Shown here one piece after another: positions 29,543 to 36,122 of a stretch of 36,791 nucleotides of DNA; position 1 is the first letter of the stretch, and every line of letters starts with the position of its first letter. Below the pieces are notes generated by a model. That model saw only the letters and a list, made by a program, of their open reading frames with translations, did no database searches and was not told where the DNA came from. A program made the translations under genes and the position numbers. Source of the stretch: Alphaproteobacteria bacterium (lineage in GTDB: Bacteria; Pseudomonadota; Alphaproteobacteria; Micropepsales; Micropepsaceae); the NCBI GenBank assembly GCA_013140995.1, contig JABFRX010000036.1:1-36791 (forward strand), written 5' to 3'.

Positions 29543-30641
29543 CCGTGTGTTTTTCGAGGAGAGGTTGCTTGGTCCCGCAAAGGCCCGCCGCCATGTCGTC
29601 CCGAAGTTTGGCGAGCTCCGCTAAAGCGCTGTTGCGCTTCTCGGCACCATCGCTATAGGCCGATTGGACGTCGGCAAGCGTCTTGATGACGTTTTCGTGC
29701 ACCGCGCGCAACGTCTCGATGTCGATCACTTGGCGCTGGCTCGCGCGCGCGGTGGCGACCGCGTTCTCGTGCAGGATCTCCGAGTTGCGCTTCATGAAAT
29801 AATTCGTGGCGTCGTCGATATCGTCGGCGAGCTTTACGGCGTCGCGCTGTTCGTTTAGCGCCAAAGCCATCACGAATGTCCGCTTCCAGGCGGGAAGGGT
29901 CAGCCGTTCGATCGTCTGGAATTTCTCGAGCAGCACAACGTTGTTGGCTTGCATCAGCCGGATCATCGGCAGCGTTTGCAAGGCGCTGTGCTGAAGAACC
30001 GAAAGATCGCCGATGCGCTTCGAGAGCGCCTGGCGGCTCATCTCGAGCCGGTTGATCGATTCCGATGTGGCTAAGCTCGGCGGTTGCTGCCGCAACGCCT
30101 CGATTTCTTGATCGAGATCGGCCATGCGCAGCTCGCCCGCGCGGACGTGCGTGGCAAGAACGCCGTGTTCTTCTGTGACACCCGCATACATCGCCTCGAA
30201 CATTTCGGCGCGGTTGGTCAGGCGGTCCAGGGCGCCGTCGATATTGCCGACGATCTTCCCGATCTGCGTTTCGACGCTCTTGAAGCGCGTCATCGCCTTC
30301 TCTTTCGAGAGCGAGAAATACCGTGCCACCGGGCCGAGCACGGGGACGCGATGCCAGCCGTTGTCGAGCGACGTCAGGTCGAAGGATTGAGCCGCGATCA
30401 TGACTTCGCTCAGCTTGCTCCCGACCTCGTCCAAGTCGTCGGCGCGCGCTTGCGCCAGCAGTGTGTCCGCGTAACCGGCGGTCGTAATGCCGATGTGTTG
30501 GCCGAATTGCGCGACGGACAACGGCGATTGCACGTCGATCGTCGCCGCCAATGCGCGGGCCGCGTCTTCGTCTACGCTGGGCGCGAGCGCTTGCGGGGTG
30601 AGTTGCACGGGTGCGGCCGTGATGTTTGCGCGAGAGGTCAT
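29535..30641 (-). CDS. TelA-family (toxic anion resistance) protein
   Basis: A 368-residue, soluble, mostly helical protein of the TelA family (PF05816). Family stretches: ALQTLPMIRLMQANNVVLLE (220-239), IERLTLPAWKRTFVMALAL (244-262), DDATNYFMKRNSEILHENA and VIDIETLRAVHENVIKTLAD. TelA proteins are named for tellurite resistance and occur with Ter-type stress genes; the biochemical role is not established. ATG 30641 overlaps the upstream gene's stop (ATGA) and the next gene overlaps its stop, so it sits in the middle of a coupled operon. The N-terminal 60 residues are variable and Ala-rich. Confidence 0.88.
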   Translation of the reverse strand: MTSRANITAAPVQLTPQALAPSVDEDAARALAATIDVQSPLSVAQFGQHIGITTAGYADTLLAQARADDLDEVGSKLSEVMIAAQSFDLTSLDNGWHRVPVLGPVARYFSLSKEKAMTRFKSVETQIGKIVGNIDGALDRLTNRAEMFEAMYAGVTEEHGVLATHVRAGELRMADLDQEIEALRQQPPSLATSESINRLEMSRQALSKRIGDLSVLQHSALQTLPMIRLMQANNVVLLEKFQTIERLTLPAWKRTFVMALALNEQRDAVKLADDIDDATNYFMKRNSEILHENAVATARASQRQVIDIETLRAVHENVIKTLADVQSAYSDGAEKRNSALAELAKLRDDMAAGLCGTKQPLLEKHTGE

Positions 30642-31366
30642 GACGCTTTCTTCTCCGAGGTTTCGCCGGTCGTGGCCAGGCGCTTGCGGATGGTTCGAAT
30701 TTGCTCAAGGGAATCGTCGGCGTTGCCTACGCTCTGCGCGACCGCAAGCGCGTGGTGCCGCCAAACGGGAAACAAGCGTTTCTCGATGTCGTTGTAGCGA
30801 TCGAGCAAACCGGACAGACAGTCGGTCGCGATCGCCATCTGCGCCGAGGCGAGCCGGTTCGAGGCGATCACCGTTTCGAGGTTCGCCGCACGCCTCTGCA
30901 GTCTTGCGACGTTCGGCACTTGGGCGTTTGCACCGCGCAGAAACCGGATGGTTTGTTCCGCCAGCGCTTCGTGGGCCGGCGCGATGGCGGCGAGGCGCTC
31001 GATGTCGCCTTTCATGCCGTTGAGCGCCCGGCGGCCGTCGGCGGCCGCTTGCGCCAGTCGCGCCATGTCCGCGTCGAATCTGTGGGCGGCGACTTCCAGT
31101 TCCAGCCGCACCTCGAGGTCCGCACCGGTGAAGCGGTGCCACCATCCGTTGCGGCGGGCGACCCGGTCGATATCCAGATGCGTCATGGCAACCACGAGCG
31201 CGTCCATGGACTCGCTCAACGAACGCGCCGGCGTTCCGGTGAGCAGCGACTGATCGGGATCGAACGGCTGAAAGGCGCGATCGAATGCGGCAATCGCGGC
31301 CTCGCCCTCGGGGGTAAGGCCGTCATACGGGTTCGCGATCGCGGTGGGCGCGGCTGCATCGGCCAT
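30638..31366 (-). CDS. divergent TelA-like helical protein
   Basis: A 242-residue soluble helical protein not recognisable as a standard family at first sight. Its IEKRLFPVWRHHALAVAQS (194-212) matches IERLTLPAWKRTFVMALAL of the adjacent TelA protein, and RRNGWWHRFTG (71-81) matches SLDNGWHRVPVLG. The order and spacing of helices also agree, so it is probably a shortened, diverged TelA paralogue. Its stop overlaps the TelA start, suggesting an equimolar pair or heteromer. It lies 24 bases after the tandem membrane genes. Confidence 0.75.
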   Translation of the reverse strand: MADAAAPTAIANPYDGLTPEGEAAIAAFDRAFQPFDPDQSLLTGTPARSLSESMDALVVAMTHLDIDRVARRNGWWHRFTGADLEVRLELEVAAHRFDADMARLAQAAADGRRALNGMKGDIERLAAIAPAHEALAEQTIRFLRGANAQVPNVARLQRRAANLETVIASNRLASAQMAIATDCLSGLLDRYNDIEKRLFPVWRHHALAVAQSVGNADDSLEQIRTIRKRLATTGETSEKKAS

Positions 31367-31390
31367 AACCTATTAGGTAACAGACCGCGC

Positions 31391-32320
31391 TTAACCCGCC
31401 GTTGCCGCAGCGCTTCGAGCGTAGCGCGATGTTTGTATTTCGCCGGCGTGCGCCGCCAATTGTTCAACGCGCGTTAACTGCCGGGTCAAGAAAAAGCACA
31501 ACGTCCACGCTGCGATAGCGCAGAGCGCCGGAATAGTCGCGAACCAAGCGAACGCCGCAAATCGCCATTGGCGTTGCTCTTCGTTTATGCAGCCCAGCCT
31601 CGTGAAGCAAACCGTTGTAACACCCCGGTAACGATTCTGAAGAAATTGCAGCCGGTAGGGCGCTTCGACCCGCGATCCCAAATTTTCCGGATCGATGTTT
31701 TCGCTGATCTTGACTGCTGCCGCGCGATCGCCGCGCACAAACGCGATCTGCGCGCGAACGTAAGCCCTCGTAGGCCCCGCGAGTTCAGGCGCAAGCCGGA
31801 AGAGGCTGCCCCCGTTCAGCTGGTCGATCCGGATCGGACCTTGGATTGGCTTCACCGCCAGCAGCTTTTCAGCGGTCCCGATGCTTACGGTCTTGGCGGC
31901 ACCGGCACCGGCGACGGAACCGGGGACAACGATCTTCGGAAGCGGGGAAAGCACGTCGCCGGCCAAGAAAATGATCGCGGCCGGTGTGATGAATTGCTTT
32001 TGCTTTTTCCCCAACGCCCAAACCAGAAGGCCCAACCCGGACAGCTGGATCGCGGCAATGCTCACCAGCAAGATCCATTGCACGGCTTTACGATGGCCCG
32101 TGCCGGCATTGTAAGGCTCACCATAGGAAAAGTACTGCGGACCAAACCCCGCAAGCCAATTTTCCGGTACGTGAACGTCCGTGATCTGCGGCGAGCTGGT
32201 CTCGAAATGCGCAAGCGCACCGAGGATCGCAAAGCAGGCGAGCCCCAATGCGCAAACGGTGGCGTTGAACGCGCGAGCGTGACGGGCGCGTAGCGCCTCA
32301 AGTTTCAGTTGGTTTGTCAT
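31391..32320 (-). CDS. four-helix membrane protein, tandem copy A
   Basis: A 309-residue protein: basic N-terminus, helices at about 18-38, 81-103, 111-124 and 253-279, and a domain of about 125 residues between helices 3 and 4, probably periplasmic. That domain ends in VCFTRLGC, two Cys five residues apart next to the last helix. The tail (TRQLTRVEQLAAHAGEIQ) is helical. ATG 32320 is chosen because MTNQLKL is also the start of copy B; a GTG two codons earlier exists. 51 of the first 60 residues equal copy B. No family is recognised. Confidence 0.8.
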   Translation of the reverse strand: MTNQLKLEALRARHARAFNATVCALGLACFAILGALAHFETSSPQITDVHVPENWLAGFGPQYFSYGEPYNAGTGHRKAVQWILLVSIAAIQLSGLGLLVWALGKKQKQFITPAAIIFLAGDVLSPLPKIVVPGSVAGAGAAKTVSIGTAEKLLAVKPIQGPIRIDQLNGGSLFRLAPELAGPTRAYVRAQIAFVRGDRAAAVKISENIDPENLGSRVEAPYRLQFLQNRYRGVTTVCFTRLGCINEEQRQWRFAAFAWFATIPALCAIAAWTLCFFLTRQLTRVEQLAAHAGEIQTSRYARSAAATAG

Positions 32321-32345
32321 ACTCACGAAAGGTAACGGCGATCGG

Positions 32346-33242
32346 TCAAGCGTTGGTTGCGTAGCGCGATGCTTGGATCTGCCCGGCTTGCGCCGCCAGT
32401 TGTTCGACGCGCGTCAACTGCCGGGTCAAAAAAAAGCACAGCGTCCACGCGGCGATGCCACCTAGCGCGAGAGCGGTCGCGAGCCAAACGAATGCTGCAA
32501 AATTCCATTGGCGTTGCTGCTCGTTCACGCAGCCCAGCCTCGTGAAGCAGACCGTTGTAAGTCCGTTGTAACGGTCCTTAAGAAACTGCAACCTATAGGG
32601 CGCTTCGATCGGCGAACTCAAAGTCTTTGGATCGATGTACGCGCTGATCCTGCGTGCAGCTTTGCGGTCGCCGCGCGCGAACGCGATCTGTGCGCGAACG
32701 TATGCTTTCGCCGGGCCGGCAAATTGAGGCGCGAGCTGGAAGGGGCTTCGTCCGTTCAGCTTGTCGAGCCGTACGGGCCCAGGGATCGATTTCATCGCCA
32801 GCAGTCTTTCCGCGGTTTCCACACTCACAGCTTTGCTGGTGCCGGCTACAATGAGCTTCGGAACCGGGCACAGCACGTCGCCGGCCAAGAAGATGATTAT
32901 TGCCGGCAGGATGAATTGCTTTCGCTTCTTCCTGAGCGCCCAGACCAGAAGGCCCAATCCGAAAATTTGGATCGCGGCAAAGCTCACCAGCAGGATCCAC
33001 TGAACAACCTTGCGAGGGCCGGTGCCGACCTCATAGGGCTCGCCAGAAGCAAAGTGTTGCGGACCAAACCCCATAAGCCAGTCTGCCGGGATGTGAATGT
33101 CCGTAATCTGCGGCGAGCCCGTTTCGAAATGCGCAAGCGCACCGAGGATCGCAAAGCACGCGAGGCCCAACGCGGCGACGGTTGCGTTGAATGCGTGAGC
33201 GTGACGGGCGCGTAGCGCCTGGAGCTTCAGCTGGTTTGTCAT
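32346..33242 (-). CDS. four-helix membrane protein, tandem copy B, first gene of the TelA operon
   Basis: A 298-residue paralogue of copy A with the same four helices, VCFTRLGC motif and helical tail. The main difference is a shorter segment after helix 3 (IVAGTSKAVSVETAERL against a Gly/Ala-rich insertion in copy A). It is 25 bases upstream of copy A and is the promoter-proximal gene; the 159-base gap to the divergent antitoxin-like gene should hold the promoters for both directions, but I could not define them. Confidence 0.8.
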   Translation of the reverse strand: MTNQLKLQALRARHAHAFNATVAALGLACFAILGALAHFETGSPQITDIHIPADWLMGFGPQHFASGEPYEVGTGPRKVVQWILLVSFAAIQIFGLGLLVWALRKKRKQFILPAIIIFLAGDVLCPVPKLIVAGTSKAVSVETAERLLAMKSIPGPVRLDKLNGRSPFQLAPQFAGPAKAYVRAQIAFARGDRKAARRISAYIDPKTLSSPIEAPYRLQFLKDRYNGLTTVCFTRLGCVNEQQRQWNFAAFVWLATALALGGIAAWTLCFFLTRQLTRVEQLAAQAGQIQASRYATNA

Positions 33243-33401
33243 ACCCCTAAGAGTAGCGGCAATTGGTCAAGCCTTGGTTGAGGCTCTGCAGGGCGGCGCT
33301 AGGCGGCGCGCGCCCCGTATGGTGGATAAAATGTTACGGGACAAATTTGATTGCAGCCCGGGGGAACAAGGCCTCAGCGACGCGCACGGAGGCGAAACGA
33401 C

Positions 33402-33683
33402 ATGCGAAAGCGCAAAGGTGAAGACTACGATGTGCCGGAGCTGACCGCGCGCGACTTCAAGCGCATGCGTCCGGCGCGGGAGGTTCATCCGCGTCTCGTC
33501 GAAAGTTATGAGCGCGCACGGGGACGGCCGCGCAAGGCGGCGCCGAAGGTCGCAGTAACGTTGCGCCTTGATCCCGAAATCGTGGCGGCGCTCAGGGCCT
33601 CCGGCGCCGGGTGGCAGACGCGAACGAATGCAGTTCTCGCGAAGTGGGTGAGGAAGATGCCGACGAAACGGCCACGGGTTTGA
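33402..33683 (+). CDS. DUF4415/BrnA antitoxin-like ribbon-helix-helix protein, intact copy
   Basis: A 93-residue protein: basic N-terminus (MRKRKGEDYDVPELTARDFK), a middle R-G-R-P-R-K-A-A segment, and a C-terminal DNA-binding part VAVTLRLDPEIVAALRASG followed by W-Q-T-R-T-N-A-V-L. This is the BrnA antitoxin pattern (DUF4415). BrnA normally neutralises the RNase-like BrnT encoded just upstream; no such gene is present here, so this is an orphan or a solo repressor. It is divergent from the membrane-protein operon, which it could regulate. ATG 33402 matches the other copy; the frame extends upstream to 33351. Confidence 0.83.
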   Translation: MRKRKGEDYDVPELTARDFKRMRPAREVHPRLVESYERARGRPRKAAPKVAVTLRLDPEIVAALRASGAGWQTRTNAVLAKWVRKMPTKRPRV

Positions 33684-33713
33684 CGTTCTGGCGTTTTGAG
33701 TCCACTGGGAAAA

Positions 33714-34044
33714 TCACAACGAAAGAGCAGTTTTGTGCACGAATTTTCGCTTGGTGGCGTCGAAGTGGACGTCGTTCACTTTCACGGAGCCAACATGGAA
33801 TTCGGCGCTCAAGAACTTGGCTCCACTGACGCGCGTTCGCTGCGTCCTCGGTGCGTGCACCAACGATCCGGTAGATTCCGTAACTCTCTTCGTAATCGTC
33901 CAGATCGTTGTTGAATGTGCAGTCTAGGAAATAAACTGCGTCGTTCGTCTTCACGCGTATCCGCCTCGGCAGATCGTAGAAGTCGTCATAGTCGAAGGGC
34001 AGCCACTCCGGCCAGTCCGGGTGTTTTTCCGTTTGCGTAATCAC
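33714..34044 (-). pseudogene. unknown small protein gene with a probable 1-base frameshift
   Basis: The first part reads well as protein (HPDWPEWLPFDYDDFYDLP, then VYFLDCTFNNDLDDYEESYG). After about 33825 the frame turns into Arg-rich nonsense that runs under the opposite gene, while the +1 frame gives AKFLSAEFHVGSVKVNDVHF and ends at TGA 33714. The joined gene would be about 110 residues and would end cleanly 30 bases from the convergent antitoxin-like gene. The length, 331 bases, implies one extra base (or two lost). The alternative is an intact 150-residue gene ending at 33592. The family is unknown. Confidence 0.55.
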
Positions 34045-34059
34045 CTGCCTCGATCCGAC

Positions 34060-34413
34060 CTATCCGTGTCGCGTTTTGTTGAACGTGCGCTCTAACCACC
34101 GCGCTACACCGCCGGCGCCGGTCGCCGTCAGGGTCGCCAGCATCAGCGCGGCGGCGCCGATCGATGCGGTCATTGCGATGATCTCGGCGCTTGGTACGCC
34201 GGTTTCGGGTGGTGTCAGCAGCTGTGCGGCGAAGCCGGTGCCGATGCCGGCTGCGATCCAGATGGCGGTACGCTGCAGAATCGCGCGGCGCCGTGCGCGC
34301 TCGCAGATGCGTTGCATGACGCGGACGCGAAACGCAGGGTCGAACGCCGGTACGGCGCTCTCCAATGCTGCGCGCAGTTCGGCGTCACGCATCGTGGTCT
34401 TGTCCGTTGTCAT
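34060..34413 (-). CDS. small membrane protein, probable anti-sigma partner of the ECF factor
   Basis: A 117-residue protein. The N-terminus is soluble (RDAELRAALESAVPAFDPAFRVRVMQRICERARRR), followed by two hydrophobic segments (TAIWIAAGIGTGFAAQLL and IIAMTASIGAAALMLATLTA). The layout, together with a start that overlaps the ECF sigma gene by 29 bases, suggests a membrane anti-sigma factor. No zinc-binding HxxxCxxC motif is present, so this is inferred from position and topology. Confidence 0.65.
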   Translation of the reverse strand: MTTDKTTMRDAELRAALESAVPAFDPAFRVRVMQRICERARRRAILQRTAIWIAAGIGTGFAAQLLTPPETGVPSAEIIAMTASIGAAALMLATLTATGAGGVARWLERTFNKTRHG

Positions 34414-34930
34414 CGTCTCCCAACACCTGCCGCAGGCGCGCGCGGCCGCGCGCCACGTGCGACTTTACTGTACCGACGGGCATCTGTAACGCGGTTGCCG
34501 CCTCTTCGTGGGTGAAGTCCGCGCCGAGGCACAAAGCAACTGCCGCGCGCTGCGTTTCCGGCAGCGACTCCATCGCTTGGCGCAGCGCGAGCTTCAGGTC
34601 CGTATCGATGCCGTCGGTTGATGCCGTGTCCGAATAGGCCTGATCGCGTGCGCGTGCGCGGAACCACGCCCGGCTCTGGTCGCGCCAAACGCGATAGGCG
34701 ATGCCGCAAACATAGGTGCGAAACCGTGCGCGTCCGTCGAAGCGCGCGAGTGTCTCGAAGGCGCGGACGAATGCTTCTTGCGCGATGTCTTCGGCGTCGC
34801 CCGTACTGCGCAGCAGGCGCGATAGGAAACTTCTCACCGCAACTTGGTGCGCATCGACAAGCCGCCCGAAGGCACGTATGTCGCCGGATCGAGCACGTGC
34901 GATCAGCTGCGCCTCCTCGTCGTCGGTCAC
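34385..34930 (-). CDS. ECF-type RNA polymerase sigma factor
   Basis: A 181-residue sigma-70 family factor with only regions 2 and 4. Region 2: LVDAHQVAVRSFLSRLLRS, DAEDIAQEAFVRAFETLARF, FRTYVCGIAYRVWRDQ. Region 4: AMESLPETQRAAVALCLGADF with helix-turn-helix THEEAATALQMPVGTVKSHVARGRARL. It begins with GTG 34930, overlapping the upstream stop (GTGA), and overlaps the next gene, so the three are one coupled unit. Target promoters are not evident in the window. Confidence 0.93.
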   Translation of the reverse strand: MTDDEEAQLIARARSGDIRAFGRLVDAHQVAVRSFLSRLLRSTGDAEDIAQEAFVRAFETLARFDGRARFRTYVCGIAYRVWRDQSRAWFRARARDQAYSDTASTDGIDTDLKLALRQAMESLPETQRAAVALCLGADFTHEEAATALQMPVGTVKSHVARGRARLRQVLGDDDNGQDHDA

Positions 34931-35331
34931 TTCGGCCTAGGACCGAACATCGCGATGAAAAAGAACCCAAGCGCTATCACGCCGAACACCGCTGCTAGCA
35001 CGAAGAACACTTCTTGGGTGTTCGAGTTGTTGGCGAAGCGCGAGGCGAGCCCGAAGCCAACGGCAAGCGCCGTGTTGACGACAACGGCGGCGGCCGGCGT
35101 CTGCGCGCGATCCCAGCCGGATGAATTGTCCGAACGGTCGCCAGCTGCGATGTCGAGAAGCTCAACCGGCGGGTCCTTGCCTTGCTCGACCAAGGACTTG
35201 ATGACGTCCATCGCTTGTTTGCTGCGCCGTCCGCTCTGCGTCAATTCGACGAACGCCCAAATCATGCCGAATAGCGGGAAGATCAACCACCAAAAGCGCA
35301 CGAACAAATCGTCAAAGCTCATCTCGACCAA
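34927..35331 (-). CDS. two-helix membrane protein of the ECF sigma cassette
   Basis: A 134-residue protein: N-terminal helix (FWWLIFPLFGMIWAFVEL), a cytosolic stretch with AMDVIKSLVEQGKDPPVELL, and a second hydrophobic region (VVVNTALAVGFGLASRFA and VFFVLAAVFGVIALGFFFIAMF). The V-E-Q-G-K-x-P-P segment recalls DUF6249-type proteins found beside ECF sigma genes, a weak similarity. The start is ambiguous: TTG 35331 has GGAG 6 bases upstream, and ATG 35322 lies three codons later. It is the first gene of the cassette and may carry the stress signal. Confidence 0.75.
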   Translation of the reverse strand: MVEMSFDDLFVRFWWLIFPLFGMIWAFVELTQSGRRSKQAMDVIKSLVEQGKDPPVELLDIAAGDRSDNSSGWDRAQTPAAAVVVNTALAVGFGLASRFANNSNTQEVFFVLAAVFGVIALGFFFIAMFGPRPK

Positions 35332-35420
35332 GGTCGTCTCCGTTTAATTGGTTCGAACTTAGTAGCCGCCGCATGGAGTGTTGGATGCGGACGTGTGTTA
35401 ACAACATATTGACGCCGCTT

Positions 35421-35433
35421 GGTCCTGGACCAC
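35421..35433. promoter_or_regulatory. palindrome TGGTCC-T-GGACCA
   Basis: A perfect 6-bp inverted repeat with a single central base, in the 314-base gap between the ECF cassette and mraZ. A TTGACG hexamer at 35410 could be a -35 element for a rightward promoter that overlaps it. It may be an operator, but nothing identifies the regulator. Confidence 0.3.
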
Positions 35434-35500
35434 GAGATATGGAGGGCATGTCTCCAGAGTTTCTTCTAATTCATTGAAATCGCTTGGGTTCGTAGTTGCG

Positions 35501-35525
35501 TCCCAAGCTGTCCCATGCTATCCCA
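35501..35525 (-). promoter_or_regulatory. three MraZ-type boxes in 10-bp register
   Basis: TCCCA starts at 35501, 35511 and 35521, which is TGGGA on the minus strand repeated exactly every 10 bases. MraZ of E. coli binds TGGGN repeats separated by 5 bases, the same geometry. The array lies 121 bases upstream of mraZ. Two further TGGGT sequences occur at 35587 and 35596 with a 9-base step. This supports autoregulation of the division cluster by MraZ. Confidence 0.65.
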
Positions 35526-35645
35526 TGAGCAACCGGGCGCGGGGTCATGCGCCCATTTTCATTTCGGGTAACGCCGGTGTCGGCGGTGGGTTTTTTGGGT
35601 CGTGGCGATCTGTCGGCATTGCATTGAGCGGTTTGGAGGGCGGTC

Positions 35646-36122
35646 GTGACCATCGCCCGGCCTTTCCTTTCGACGTTCGTGAACCGGGTCGATGCCAAGG
35701 GTCGCATTTCGGTGCCTGCGCGCTATCGCGAGGTTTTGGACGGTCAAGGGTCGCGTACGATCTTTGCCCGCACCTCGACGAGCGAGCCTGCAATCGTCGC
35801 GGGCGGGGCGGAGTGGATGGCCGGCATTCAGGCGATGATCGACGCGCATGATCCGTCGAGCCCGCTTTACGACGACTTCGCCTATTCCTGGCTTGGCGAT
35901 ACGGTGGAACTCAGCCTCGACAGCGAGGGCCGGGTGACGTTTCCGGCGGAGTTGATGCGCCATGCGGGCTTGGACGAATCCGCGGCGTTCGTGGGCAAGG
36001 GTCAGTGCTTCGAGGTTTGGGAACCGCGGGCGCTCGAAATCAGAAAGCTGCAGGCGCGGCGGTCTGCAACGGAGAACCGGGGCATGCTTCGGGTGAAGAA
36101 CGGTGGGGGCGCAACCCAATGA
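35646..36122 (+). CDS. mraZ: division/cell-wall cluster regulator MraZ
   Basis: A 158-residue protein with two AbrB-like repeats. Signatures are FVNRVDAKGRISVPARYREVL (first) and VELSLDSEGRVTFPAELMRHAGL (second), ending FEVWEP and a basic tail. It represses the dcw cluster, including its own gene. Start GTG 35646 has GGAGGG about 6 bases upstream, supporting this unusual start codon. Its stop overlaps the rsmH ATG (ATGA). Confidence 0.96.
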   Translation: MTIARPFLSTFVNRVDAKGRISVPARYREVLDGQGSRTIFARTSTSEPAIVAGGAEWMAGIQAMIDAHDPSSPLYDDFAYSWLGDTVELSLDSEGRVTFPAELMRHAGLDESAAFVGKGQCFEVWEPRALEIRKLQARRSATENRGMLRVKNGGGATQ

